Counted from the stretch's first letter, positions 22,501 to 36,202 are shown. The stretch: 64,000 nucleotides of DNA from Amphiura filiformis (GCF_039555335.1 NC_092635.1:67988058-68052057), one strand, 5' to 3'. Numbers and translations are program-made. Notes: a model not told the origin generated them from the sequence alone.

Positions 22501-25500
22501 TACACAAAAGACAACCCTGATGTGGTAAGTCTACGTTAGTATCAGGTCTGAAATCGTGACTATCCCATCTCAAAGTAATTACACAACAGACAACCTTGAT
22601 GTGGTAAGTCTACGTTAGTATCAGGTCAGAGATCGTGACTATCCCATCTCAAAGTAATTACACAAAAGACAACCCTGATGTGGTAAGTCTACGTTAGTAT
22701 CAGGTCTGAGATCGTGACTATCCCATCTCAAAGTAATTACACAAAAGACAACCCTGATGTGGTAAGTCTACGTTAGTATCAGGTCTGAGATCGTGACTAT
22801 CCCATCTCAAAGTAATTACACAACAGACAACCCTGATGTGGTAAGTCTACGTTAGTATCAGGTCTGAGATCGTGACTATCCCATCTCAAAGTAATAACAC
22901 AACAGACAACCTTGATGTGGTAAGTCTACGTTAGTATCAGGTCAGAGATCGTGACTATCCCATCTGAAAGTAATAACACAACAGACAACCTTGATGTGGT
23001 AAGTCTACGTTAGTATCAAGTCTGAGATCGTGACTATCCCATCTCAAAGTAATTACACAACAGACAACCTTGATGTGGTAAGTCTACGTTAGTATCAGGT
23101 CTGAGATCGTGACTATCCCATCTCAAAGTAATTACACAAAAGACAACCCTGATGTGGTAAGTCTACGTTAGTATCAGGTCAGAGATCGTGACTATCCCAT
23201 CTCAAAGTAATTACACAACAGACAACCCTGATGTGGTAAGTCTACGTTAGTATCAGGTCTGAGATCGTGACTATCCCATCTAAAAGTAATAACACAACAG
23301 ACAACCCTGATGTGGTAAGTCTACGTTAGTATCAGGTCAGAGATCGTGACTATCCCATCTCAAAGTAATAACACAACAGACAACCCTGATGTGGTAAGTC
23401 TACGTTAGTATCAGGTTTAAGATCGTGACTATCCCATCTCAAAGTAATTACACAACAGACAACCCTGATGTGGTAAGTCTACGTTAGTATCAGGTTTAAG
23501 ATCGTGACTATCCCATCTCAAAGTAATAAGACAACAGACAACCCTGATGTGGTAAGTCTACGTTAGTATCAGGTCAGAGATCGTGACTAACCCATCTCAA
23601 AGTAATAACACAACAGACAACCCTGATGTGGTAAGTCTACGTTAGTATCAGGTCAGAGATCGTGACTAACCCATCTCAAAGTAATAACACAACAGACAAC
23701 CCTGATGTGGTAAGTCTACGTTAGTATCAGGTCAGAGATCGTGACTAACCCATCTCAAAGTAATAACACAACAGACAACCTTGATGTGGTAAGTCTATAC
23801 GTTAGTATCAGGTTTAAGATCGTGACTATCCCATCTGAAAGTAATAACACAACAGACAACCCTGATGTGGTAAGTCTACGTTAGTATCAGGTCAGAGATC
23901 GTGACTATCCCATCTCAAAGTAATTACACAACAGACAACCCTGATGTGGTAAGTCTACGTTAGTATCAGGCCTGAGATCGTGAGTATCCCATCTCAAAGT
24001 AATTACACAACAGACAACCCTGATGTGGTAAGTCTACGTTAGTATCAGGTCTGAGATCGTGACTATCCCATCTCAAAGTAATTACACAACAGACAACCTT
24101 GATGTGGTAAGTCTACGTTAGTATCAGGTCAGAGATCGTGACTATCCCATCTCAAAGTAATTACACAACAGACAACCCTGATGTGGTAAGTCTACGTTAG
24201 TATCAGGCCTGAGATCGTGAGTATCCCATCTCAAAGTAATTACACAACAGACAACCCTGATGTGGTAAGTCTACGTTAGTATCAGGTCAGAGATCGTGAC
24301 TATCCCATCTGAAAGTAATAACACAACAGACAACCCTGATGTGGTAAGTCTACGTTAGTATCAGGTTTAAGATCGTGACTATCCCATCTCAAAGTAATTA
24401 CACAACAGACAACCCTGATGTGGTAAGTCTACGTTAGTATCAGGTTTAAGATCGTGACTATCCCATCTCAAAGTAATAACACAACAGACAACCCTGATGT
24501 GGTAAGTCTACGTTAGTATCAGGTCAGAGATCGTGACTAACCCATCTCAAAGTAATAACACAACAGACAACCTTGATGTGGTAAGTCTACGTTAGTATCA
24601 GGTCTGAGATCGTGACTATCCCATCTGAAAGTAATAACACAACAGACAACCCTGATGTGGTAAGTCTACGTTAGTATCAGGTCTGAGATCGTGACTATCC
24701 CATCTCAAAGTAATAACACAACAGACAACCCTGATGTGGTAAGTCTACGTTAGTATCAGGTCAGAGATCGTGACTATCCCATCTGAAAGTAATTACACAA
24801 CATACAACCCTGATGTGGTAAGTCTACGTTAGTATCAGGCCTGAGATCGTGAGTCCGATCTCAAAGTAATAACACAACAGACAACCCTGATGTGGTAAGT
24901 CTACGTTAGTATCAGGGCAGAAATCGTGACTATCCCATCTCAAAGTAATTACACAACATACAACCCTGATGTGGTAAGTCTACGTTAGTATCAGGTCAGA
25001 GATCGTGAGTATCCCATCTGAAAGTAATTACACAACAGACAACCCTGATGTGGTAAGTCTACGTTAGTATCAGGCCTGAGATCGTGACTATCCCATCTCA
25101 AAGTAATTACACAACAGACAACCTTGATGTGGTAAGTCTACGTTAGTATCAGGTCAGAGATCGTGAGTATCCCATCTGAAAGTAATTACACAAAAGACAA
25201 CCCTGATGTGGTAAGTCTACGTTAGTATCAGGTCTGAAATCGTGACTATCCCATCTCAAAGTAATTACACAACAGACAACCTTGATGTGGTAAGTCTACG
25301 TTAGTATCAGGTCAGAGATCGTGACTATCCCATCTCAAAGTAATTACACAAAAGACAACCCTGATGTGGTAAGTCTACGTTAGTATCAGGTCTGAGATCG
25401 TGACTATCCCATCTGAAAGTAATTACACAAAAGACAACCCTGATGTGGTAAGTCTACGTTAGTATCAGGTCTGAGATCGTGACTATCCCATCTGAAAGTA

Positions 25501-28500
25501 ATTACACAACAGACAACCCTGATGTGGTAAGTCTACGTTAGTATCAGGCCTGAGATCGTGAGTCCGATCTCAAAGTAATAACACAACAGACAACCCTGAT
25601 GTGGTAAGTCTACGTTAGTATCAGGCCTGAGATCGTGACTATCCCATCTGAAAGTAATTACACAAAAGACAACCCTGATGTGGTAAGTCTACGTTAGTAT
25701 CAGGTCTGAGATCGTGACTATCCCATCTCAAAGTAATTACACAACAGACAACCCTGATGTGGTAAGTCTACGTTAGTATCAGGTCTGAGATCGTGACTAT
25801 CCCATCTGAAAGTAATTACACAAAAGACAACCCTGATGTGGTAAGTCTACGTTAGTATCAGGTCTGAGATCGTGACTATCCCATCTCAAAGTAATAACAC
25901 AACAGACAACCTTGATGTGGTAAGTCTACGTTAGTATCAGGTCTGAGATCGTGACTATCCCATCTCAAAGTAATAACACAACAGACAACCTTGATGTGGT
26001 AAGTCTACGTTAGTATCAGGTCTGAGATCGTGACTATCCCATCTCAAAGTAATAACACAACAGACAACCCTGATGTGGTAAGTCTACGTTAGTATCAGGT
26101 CTGAGATCGTGACTATCCCATCTGAAAGTAATAACACAACAGACAACCTTGATGTGGTAAGTCTACGTTAGTATCAGGTTTAAGATCGTGACTATCCCAT
26201 CTCAAAGTAATAACACTACAGACAACCCTGATGTGGTAAGTCTACGTTAGTATCAGGTCTGAGATCGTGACTATCCCATCTGAAAGTAATTACACAACAG
26301 ACAACCCTGATGTGGTAAGTCTACGTTAGTATCAGGTCAGAGATCGTGACTATCCCATCTCAAAGTAATAACACAACAGACAACCCTGATGTGGTAAGTC
26401 TACGTTAGTATCAGGGCAGAAATCGTGACTATCCCATCTGAAAGTAATTACACAACATACAACCCTGATGTGGTAAGTCTACGTTAGTATCAGGGCAGAG
26501 ATCGTGACTATCCCATCTGAAAGTAATTACACAACATACAACCCTGATGTGGTAAGTCTACGTTAGTATCAGGCCTGAGATCGTGACTATCCCATCTCAA
26601 AGTAATAACACAACAGACAACCTTGATGTGGTAAGTCTACGTTAGTATCAGGTCTGAGATCGTGACTATCCCATCTCAAAGTAATAACACAACAGACAAC
26701 CTTGATGTGGTAAGTCTACGTTAGTATCAGGGCAGAGATCGTGACTATCCCATCTGAAAGTAATTACACAACATACAACCTTGATGTGGTAAGTCTACGT
26801 TAGTATCAGGTCTGAGATCGTGACTATCCCATCTCAAAGTAATTACACAAAAGACAACCTTGATGTGGTAAGTCTACGTTAGTATCAGGTCTGAGATCGT
26901 GACTATCCCATCTCAAAGTAATAACACAACAGACAACCTTGATGTGGTAAGTCTACGTTAGTATCAGGGCAGAGATCGTGACTATCCCATCTGAAAGTAA
27001 TTACACAACAGACAACCCTGATGTGGTAAGTCTACGTTAGTATCAGGTCAGAGATCGTGACTATCCCATGTCAAAGTAATTACACAACAGACAACCCTGA
27101 TGTGGTAAGTCTACGTTAGTATCAGGTCTGAGATCGTGACTATCCCATCTCAAAGTAATTACACAACAGACAACCCTGATGTGGTAAGTCTACGTTAGTA
27201 TCAGGGCAGAAATCGTGACTATCCCATCTGAAAGTAATAACACAACAGACAACCCTGATGTGGTAAGTCTACGTTAGTATCAGGTCTGAGATCGTGACTA
27301 TCCCATCTCAAAGTAATTACACAACAGACAACCCTGATGTGGTAAGTCTACGTTAGTATCAGGTCTGAGATCGTGACTATCCCATCTCAAAGTAATAACA
27401 CAACAGACAACCCTGATGTGGTAAGTCTACGTTAGTATCAGGGCAGAAATCGTGACTATCCCATCTGAAAGTAATAACACAACAGACAACCCTGATGTGG
27501 TAAGTCTACGTTAGTATCAGGGCAGAAATCGTGACTATCCCATCTCAAAGTAATAACACTACAGACAACCCTGATGTGGTAAGTCTACGTTAGTATCAGG
27601 TCGTCAGAGATCGTGACTATCCCATCTGAAAGTAATTACACAACAGACAACCCTGATGTGGTAAGTCTACGTTAGTATCAGGTCAGAGATCGTGACTATC
27701 CCATCTCAAAGTAATTACACAACAGACAACCCTGATGTGGTAAGTCTACGTTAGTATCAGGGCAGAAATCGTGACTATCCCATCTGAAAGTAATTACACA
27801 AAAGACAACCCTGATGTGGTAAGTCTACGTTAGTATCAGGGCAGAGATCGTGACTATCCCATCTGAAAGTAATTACACAACATACAACCCTGATGTGGTA
27901 AGTCTACGTTAGTATCAGGCCTGAGATCGTGACTATCCCATCTCAAAGTAATAACACAACAGACAACCTTGATGTGGTAAGTCTACGTTAGTATCAGGTC
28001 TGAGATCGTGACTATCCCATCTCAAAGTAATAACACAACAGACAACCTTGATGTGGTAAGTCTACGTTAGTATCAGGGCAGAGATCGTGACTATCCCATC
28101 TGAAAGTAATTACACAACATACAACCTTGATGTGGTAAGTCTACGTTAGTATCAGGTCTGAGATCGTGACTATCCCATCTCAAAGTAATTACACAACAGA
28201 CAACCTTGATGTGGTAAGTCTACGTTAGTATCAGGTCTGAGATCGTGACTATCCCATCTCAAAGTAATAACACAACAGACAACCTTGATGTGGTAAGTCT
28301 ACGTTAGTATCAGGGCAGAGATCGTGACTATCCCATCTGAAAGTAATTACACAACAGACAACCCTGATGTGGTAAGTCTACGTTAGTATCAGGTCAGAGA
28401 TCGTGACTATCCCATGTCAAAGTAATTACACAACAGACAACCCTGATGTGGTAAGTCTACGTTAGTATCAGGTCTGAGATCGTGACTATCCCATCTCAAA

Positions 28501-30037
28501 GTAATTACACAACAGACAACCCTGATGTGGTAAGTCTACGTTAGTATCAGGGCAGAAATCGTGACTATCCCATCTGAAAGTAATAACACAACAGACAACC
28601 CTGATGTGGTAAGTGTACGTTAGTATCAGGTCTGAGATCGTGACTATCCCATCTCAAAGTAATTACACAACAGACAACCCTGATGTGGTAAGTCTACGTT
28701 AGTATCAGGTCTGAGATCGTGACTATCCCATCTCAAAGTAATAACACAACAGACAACCCTGATGTGGTAAGTCTACGTTAGTATCAGGGCAGAAATCGTG
28801 ACTATCCCATCTGAAAGTAATAACACAACAGACAACCCTGATGTGGTAAGTCTACGTTAGTATCAGGGCAGAAATCGTGACTATCCCATCTCAAAGTAAT
28901 AACACTACAGACAACCCTGATGTGGTAAGTCTACGTTAGTATCAGGTCGTCAGAGATCGTGACTATCCCATCTGAAAGTAATTACACAAAAGACAACCCT
29001 GATGTGGTAAGTCTACGTTAGTATCAGGTCTGAGATCGTGACTATCCCATCTCAAAGTAATTACACAACAGACAACCCTGATGTGGTAAGTCTACGTTAG
29101 TATCAGGGCAGAAATCGTGACTATCCCATCTGAAAGTAATAACACAACAGACAACCCTGATGTGGTAAGTCTACGTTAGTATCAGGGCAGAAATCGTGAC
29201 TATCCCATCTCAAAGTAATAACACTACAGACAACCCTGATGTGGTAAGTCTACGTTAGTATCAGGTCGTCAGAGATCGTGACTATCCCATCTGAAAGTAA
29301 TTACACAAAAGACAACCCTGATGTGGTAAGTCTACGTTAGTATCAGGTCTGAGATCGTGACTATCCCATCTCAAAGTAATTACACAAAAGACAACCCTGA
29401 TGTGGTAAGTCTACGTTAGTATCAGGTCAGAGATCGTGACTATCCCATCTCAAAGTAATTACACAACAGACAACCTTGATGTGGTAAGTCTACGTTAGTA
29501 TCAGGTCTGAGATCGTGACTATCCCATCTCAAAGTAATAACACAACAGACAACCTTGATGTGGTAAGTCTACGTTAGTATCAGGTCAGAGATCGTGACTA
29601 TCCCATCTGAAAGTAATAACACAACAGACAACCCTGATGTGGTAAGTCTACGTTAGTATCAGGTCTGAGATCGTGACTATCCCATCTCAAAGTAATTACA
29701 CAACAATAAAGTCAACATGCAACCCTGATGTGGTAAGTCTACGTTAGTATCAGGTCTAAGATCGTGACTATCCCATCTCAAAGTAATAACACAACATACA
29801 ACCCTGATGTGGTAAGTCTACGTTAGTATCAGGTCTGAGATCGTGACTATCCCATCTCAAAGTAATTACACAACAGACAACCCTGATGTGGTAAGTCTAC
29901 GTTAGTATCAGGTCTGAGATCGTGACTATCCCATCTCAAAGTAATAACACAACAGACAACCCTGATGTGGTAAGTCTACGTTAGTATCAGGTCTGAGATC
30001 GTGTCTGTCCCATCTCAAAGTAATAACAAGCTATAAC
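19551..30037. repeat. 79-bp satellite array, about 132 monomers
   Basis: Successive GGTCTGAGATCGTGACTATC starts at 19551, 19630 and 19709 give a 79-bp period, continued for about 10.5 kb. A block reading TGATGTGGTAAGTCTACG then TTAGTATCAG is almost invariant; rare exceptions were seen near 23793 and 28615. Other positions toggle between two states: AATTACAC or AATAACAC, CTCAAAG or CTGAAAG, CAGACA, CATACA or AAGACA, and CCCTG or CCTTG. A 77-bp variant with GAGTCCGATCTC recurs. Since 79 is not a multiple of 3 and the monomer holds stops, no frame stays open. Higher-order repetition is clear. Confidence 0.97.
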
Positions 30038-30044
30038 ACAACAG

Positions 30045-31086
30045 CAAGGGCGTAAATCGGGTGGGGGACAGGGGGACACGTCCCCCTCACTTTTCAAAGT
30101 GGGGGGGACACAATATCAAATGTCCCCCCCACATTTTGGTCCCCAACCCCCAAAAAAAGGGAAAGGAGAGAAGAGAAAGGGAGAAAAGGAGAAAAAGAGA
30201 AGAGAAAGGGAGAAAAGAGAAGAGAAAGGGAGAGAAAAAGAGAAGAAAAAATGTTAAATTGCACGTAATTGAGTAGGCCCATCACTGCCCATACCTAACA
30301 ATCCGCACAGCCGGGTCGATCGTAAGTATAATATATTATAGGCCTGTGATTATTTTGGGCAAATTGCTTGAAGGCGGGTCCTCGGCCCAAAAGTCTGTAC
30401 TGCGGGCCCGTCGATATGCAGGGCCCGTCACATTTTATCACCAAAGTTAGTTTTAAGGGGCTGAATGCTGACTTCAACATCAATCCATGCATGCTTTAAT
30501 ATAATTCCGAATCTCAAATCTCAAGTAAAATTTTGCAAATTGAGTTCGGTCCCTTTTTTGTTTGTTTTTATGATAACAGTGTAAAAATTATGCACCAAAT
30601 GACTTCAATTGGACCTTCATTTTGCAAAATTTTCCAACGTCTGAGGGGGATGTTCCGCCCCCCCCCCCCCTGCGTATACATAAACAAGTAATAGTGCCAA
30701 AATGGTCCACCAAATAGCTTCAATTACATCAATGTAAGTCTTCATTTTGCAAAAGTTTCTTACTTCTGAGGGCGGACATCCCCCCTCAGACACCCCCCTG
30801 CGTATACATAAACAAGTGGTCGCTTTCGCTTCTGTTTAAGTGAAGACTTGTTCACAAGTTAGGCCGTCATTTCACAGTTTTTCAGCTGTTTCAAGCTAAA
30901 GTTTTACAGAATAATAGTGCCAAAATGGTCCACCAAATGGCTTCAATTAGGTCTTCATTTTGCAAAAGTTTCTTACTTCTGAGGGGGGAACATCCCCCCT
31001 CAAACACCCCCCTACGTCGCGAAGTATCAATGACTAATAATTTTCATTGTGTCCCCCCCACTTTCAAAAATGGATTTACGCCCCTG
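30045..31086. mobile_element. hAT-type non-autonomous element
   Basis: Terminal inverted repeats CAAGGGCGTAAATC (left) and CAGGGGCGTAAATC (complement of the right end). A perfect 8-bp duplication CACAACAG lies at 30037-30044 and 31087-31094. CAGGGG ends with an 8-bp target are characteristic of hAT elements. The interior has C/G runs, a purine-rich tract (30150-30250) and about three partial repeats of GTGCCAAAATGGTCCACCAAAT with TTGCAAAAGTTTCTTACTTC. No transposase. It landed in the CACAACAGACAA portion of the last satellite monomer. Confidence 0.88.
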
Positions 31087-31494
31087 CACAACAGACAAAA
31101 TCTGATTTTATAGAAAGCTAAGAGATTGACACTAGGTCCTATTTCTTGTCGTTTTCTGTAGGCTTACCTTCTGTTTTCATCAAAACAAGCATACGAGCAT
31201 GAGCATAACACGTTCAACTTCAAAGCGACCAAATTGAAGCGAAACATGTCAAAGCAACATGTGCGACACGGGGATCAACAAAATGTACATCTTTCGTATT
31301 TTAATCAGCACGCCGCACTGTGCGCCTAAGGGCGTAGCATTGTGACGTAATGCGCGGTGTTTCAAGCGCGTTCAAGTTATCCATCGCGCATTTAAAATAT
31401 TACGCATGCTCCGCACGGTTACTAACAACAAACCAACTTGCTCAAATCTCAACAACGAACAAGAAAAACTGCTCAACTATTTTCGCTATTTAAA

Positions 31495-33424
31495 ATGTCT
31501 TCATTTCTGAACGTAGCTTTAGCGAATTCTATGCGAATTCGAGATGGAAATGACCTGGGGTACAAATTCGACGTACCAGAGGAAGACGAATTCACGCCGT
31601 AAGTTTTTATATAAAAAACAGGGAAAAACCATCAGCTGTTCCCGGCTTCCCGCCCGCGATGTGTATTAAAATGTGCTGTTATCATGGTTATCGATTGCGG
31701 GTTCCCCAAATTCATATCTTCCGACTCAAGATGGTGATTCTCTAATAGTATAGGCCTAGGGAGATAGGAATCGGGAGGAATATCATAATAATACCAGTTG
31801 GTGTTTGTTGTTTTTTGGGTGTGTTTTTTTGTAATTTCTGAAAATTATAGGGCCTATATAAAACTGCATTGACCCATTGTCGTGAAATTGGAAAAAGTGC
31901 GAGAAAAGAATCTTTCCAAATTTTATTTTCGAATAAAAGATATTTCCCCACGTCAAGTTGGTGTACCTTGCTCTTTTTCTTTCCAGATGTTCATATTTAA
32001 GGTAGGCCCTATCCTCTTGAATCATTTGTAATCCTTGATCAAGTTGATGTGTTTTGTGTCCTCGTCCGTTGGATTCACCATAAGGCCTACCACTTTTTAT
32101 TGGATCGCCTTTTTAAGCATACCATTATATAGGTGGCCTAAACCGCAGAAATAACCGTCGAGCTCTCTACTTTGTAATGCAGAAAATATTAGTAGGCCTA
32201 CTTTTTTGTGTTCACATTCGGATTTTCCATATTAATTTTCGCGTTTGTCATTATTTTCACAGAGAGGAAATGTTGGATAAAGAAATCCAAAGAAGGAAAG
32301 ATTTCAGTGAAGTGATCCTCGTCCACCTGATGTGCTGGCGGCGTCACCAGGTGAATATCAAAACTTTGTTGTATGAAATCGTTTTACACAAAACCACACT
32401 CGTTGCAACAATGCTAAACTCCCGGCTAAACGCCAGGGGCCGGTTTCTTGAAGCATAGCTAGTGGTCAGGCTTCTTAAGCTTAAGCCCAATTAGTCCTAG
32501 GCCTACATACTGGTCGTGCTTACAATTTCACATCATACATCACCTAGAAAGATAAGTCAATAAAATGGATCCACTTGGTGGGCTAGCCTGCCGGCTTTGA
32601 AAGCCTGACCAAGTTTTGAGCAATCGGACCAAGAAGGCCTACTGGGTGTTCTGTTTCCAGTTTTTTATTTTTTATTTAAGCATCGTATGTTCGTTTTCTT
32701 TGAACTTTAGGAGTTATTGATGCGTATAGGTCTTTTTCATAATACCACTATGAAAGCTTGTGAAATTTGAAAAACATATAGGCCTATACAAGATACTAAA
32801 AAAATACTTACATAAAGCCCGTCAATTATTTTTTTTTTGAAAGCCTGGTAGTGACCCAAGCTTTGAGCAATCGGACCAAGAAGGCCTACTGGGTGTTTTT
32901 TTTGCAGTTTTTTTGTTTTTAATTTAAGCATTCTCGTATGTTCGTTTTCTTTGAACTTTAGGAGTTATTGATGCGTATTTAATAATACCACTATGAAAGC
33001 TTGTGAAATTTGAAAAACTTATAGGCCTATACAAGATACTAAAAAAATACTTACATAAAGCTCATCAATTATTTGTTTTCAACCAGGTCGCAATAACGCT
33101 TTAAAAAGCATCAGCACCATACTTGCAACATTTAGAAATATTAGCATAGAATAAAAAAAAATTAAATTGCAGCTCAACTACATTCAATATGTTCAAAAAT
33201 ATTTGTTAAAAAGTGAATAATATTATAACAAAAAAAAATGATTTCATAATAATAAGCTTATAGAGATTAACATTTTGTTCTTCTTTCTTACCTTCTGTTT
33301 TCAGCAAAAGAAACATCGCAAATCCAAATGGAGACGGTTGATGGAGTTCTGGCAACCCGTCGCAGGACCGCCAAGAACGCCCGTCATGGAGGCTTTGATT
33401 CAACTATACATAGATCCATATTGA
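31495..33424 (+). CDS. Uncharacterised three-exon gene, copy B
   Basis: Exons 31495-31598, 32263-32350 and 33305-33424 join with the same phases and splice sites as copy A. The product has about 103 residues. Relative to copy A it has Asn for Lys6, Asp for Tyr20, Gln for Arg80, and one extra Glu after Met77 from a whole GAG codon. Seven further exon differences are silent. The introns, by contrast, differ by many indels, including a roughly 240-bp tandem duplication in intron 2. The acidic segment (26-42) and basic cluster (60-75) are intact. With intron 2 retained, an in-frame extension ends at 32456-32458, as in copy A. Function unknown; the basic cluster hints at a nuclear or nucleic-acid-binding role, which is inference. 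Confidence 0.75.
32595..33065. repeat. Tandem duplication inside intron 2 of gene copy B
   Basis: Two units of about 240 bp share GAGCAATCGGACCAAGAAGG, TTCGTTTTCTTTGAACTTTA and TACTTACATAAAGC. Copy A has a single unit (about 6000-6240). It is specific to copy B and lies outside the exons. Confidence 0.8.
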
Positions 33425-34817
33425 AATCATTATGTGAATAGAGTCAGCAGGGCTATAATGAATACGGTATTTTCGCGTCTTTTATAACACTTATGAATAA
33501 GATATAAGATTTGGCCATATATTTTTTTATCAACATTAATATTATAGGTTGCAACGGTGTACCACTTGCCAGTACTAAGGTGTATACGTTAACAATTATT
33601 TGATAGAGATAATTAACCTATTTTGCACTCAGATTTGGTTGAACCAAGTTTTCGAAAATTGAATTATCTTATAGTATTCTAAAGGAACAACTTGGAGCAA
33701 TTAACACACTCAAAATTTATTATGGAATTTGTTATGAAAGAAATCAAAATTCCAAAACTGATATTATTTACAATGAAACGACTTTTCATACTGTATATAG
33801 TTTGATATACCTCGATAGGCTGGACTAATTTGGCTCAAGCCCTGGTTTAGGATTTGGAAGAAACAATCCGATTTTTTTTTAAACAAAAGAAGCAAACAAA
33901 ACCGTTACTATTTTAAAGAAACAAACCAATTAGGCCCTACCTTCAAGAAATACACGCCTCTCTGGGATACTTTCCTAAGCTTTTCCTGAAGCATTCTGTA
34001 TTTTAAAAGCAAGTTTCCTGTGACTCCTCTTACTTGACTGACTGCTTGCATGGAGTGTAAACGATCATCAGGACACTCATGGGGTGCACATCGCACATCC
34101 TGCAACAAGATCGCAGCAAAAACAAAATATCCAGATTCACCAGTCTCCAACATCGGCCCAGCGCCATTATTTGGGCTGCCCGTTTGTTGGCGAGACACAG
34201 TGTGATCTGTACCCCCCAAAGCCCTGCACCGGCCGATGGTGCCTGTAGATGGTGCATTGGCGACCGTAGGCAGAGCTAGAATTGGATACTTTAGAGTGGT
34301 CGGCTGTGATCACTGGTACCAATCCCGCAGGTTAAGGCGTGTTAAGTCAAGTACAAAAGTCACACAAATGCAAATTGCTTGAAAGTTACAGATGCTCTGG
34401 AATCAGCTTATTAATTTATCCGAGAGATTATTAATATAATTAGCAGTATACCAATCAAAATGAACAGCATTAGTGTAGCCCATACGATTCATGTAATAAC
34501 CTTTTATGGTTTGCAAAAAAGGTTTATTTGAGCTTTAAAGTATAGGCCTATATATCCGATTATATCAAGTAGATAATTTAATTTGGCAACCAATCTATAC
34601 TCAAAAGTGATGTACATCTCTCGAAAACGGCAGCGTTACACCCGTTGAAGTTTGTTATTAATTATGCACCCAGATATAAAATCAGTTAATAGGCCTAAAT
34701 AATATAAAATTTGTAATTTGTCTGGCAAACATTTGAAATGGATGGACAAAATATGAATCAAATTCTGGACTCACCATTTGAAATGAATGAAAATATTCGG
34801 CTATCCCTGCTGACTAC
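33425..34817. other. Downstream region of gene copy B, no confirmed gene
   Basis: Counterpart of 6579-8060. It carries the minus-strand frame 33908-34219 that parallels 7203-7541 over about 50 residues, with a possible donor (GTAAGA) after a GTCAGTCAA. Nothing else is recognisable. Confidence 0.45.
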
Positions 34818-34994
34818 CATTACTCGTTGACTGCCGATAAAACGCCCAATAAAGACTTAGTCACCGGACCGCGCCGGCCAGTTAAAGTACATGCCCTATC
34901 ACACCACTCCACACCATACATAAATTCTCCCAGTCACATTTCCCAAATATGAAATTAAAAAAAGTCAAATTTTAATTTACTTCTTTTAAAGTTT

Positions 34995-35077
34995 GGCAGA
35001 GGCGGGGTTCGAACTCACGGCGCAACGCTTAGTACTCTATAAGCCTAGCGCCTTAGACCACTCGACCACTTGTCTTG
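34995..35077 (-). other. tRNA-like sequence (class II / Leu-like), probably SINE-derived
   Basis: On the minus strand, TGGTCGAGTGGTCTAAGGCG is a good class II tRNA box A and GAGTTCGAACCCC a good box B. A long variable arm lies between. The acceptor strands pair poorly and the anticodon stem is imperfect, so this is more likely a tRNA pseudogene or SINE head than a working tRNA-Leu. Confidence 0.5.
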
Positions 35078-35857
35078 TTGTTATTTAATTTGAAACTTAT
35101 TTAAAAATATAATCGCTACCACGTGACAAGCAAACGCAAACGTATTATATTTTGGAATTTTATCATTAATGTGTATTATAATAGAGCTAGCATTATTTAT
35201 ATTGTTGAATTCTCAAGCGCATCATTTCGAATTGAGTTTTTATTCCTAAAGCCCGATACTGACTCCACCTGTACATTTTAATTTCATCGCGGGATGCTGA
35301 GATGTTTGAAAAGCATCGCAGCATCGCATACCGCTGCGAAGTGGAGTCAGGATCGGGCTTAATTCGAACCACCAGCATCCATGGTTCGATGTAGAGAGTC
35401 TTTCCTATTCAGAGGAAATATTGCAATTACACACCTTATTGCCTTTTAACAATAACCAATGACACTAGCACGTAATTCCAGTCAAGCACCAATCTTTAAT
35501 CCTATTGTTGAAGAGGATAATAAGCTTATACTTATGTATAGCATTCGTAAAAAGCTTAAGTCTTTGTTTGCTTTGGTTAAGTCCTGTTCAAGTGGTGGAT
35601 TAACCAACAATTAACAATGAGAGTACATTCCTGAACCTCGTTCAGTTGGCGATGATTTGAAGTGACCGCCAATTATGACCATTTGATATTTAATAGGGGC
35701 CTACCAGCAATGTGGAAAAAAAGAAATAATGTAGTGCCAAAAAAATGTACCCTTTTACGGAAGGAGCAAAGTTTAACAAGTTACAACTCCGCTTCTGCAG
35801 TACGAATGTCAGCGGCGAATGTCAGGTTATTATTTCCCAGTCTTGAAAAAAAATTGC

Positions 35858-35928
35858 AGGCAGAGGTGGGAATCGATCTCGATACCTCCCGGTTAAAAAG
35901 CACTGTGCAAAACCACTAAGCCAACTAA
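35858..35928 (-). other. tRNA-like sequence, degraded
   Basis: Minus-strand TGGCTTAGTGGTTTTGC resembles box A and GAGATCGATTCCC box B, about 35 bases apart. It ends CCTCTGCC like the tRNA-like sequence at 34995-35077. No convincing cloverleaf. Confidence 0.35.
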
Positions 35929-36202
35929 ATATCTGTCGTGAGATGCTTGACATTAATCTTTGATATTGCTGAATGGAACAAATCGCGGAATTAAATCAGT
36001 AATAAAAGAAGTAGATTCTTATTTAGCGGCCAAATTGGATAAAAGGGGAAATATTTGTCCCTGCTCTAAAGAAAATATAGGTTAGAAAATTATCAAATAA
36101 ATTTAAATTAAAAATTGAGACTTTATATTTATTTATTTCACAAGGCGGCATTTTCACAGACAAACACTGTATACGCTAAAAACTTGACCCTCATTACTAG
36201 AT

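Noticed and set aside
19551-30037. Regular 79-bp spacing suggesting a CRISPR array
   Set aside because: Whole monomers repeat with no unique spacers, the period is too long for repeat plus spacer with both variable, and the genome is animal. It is a satellite.
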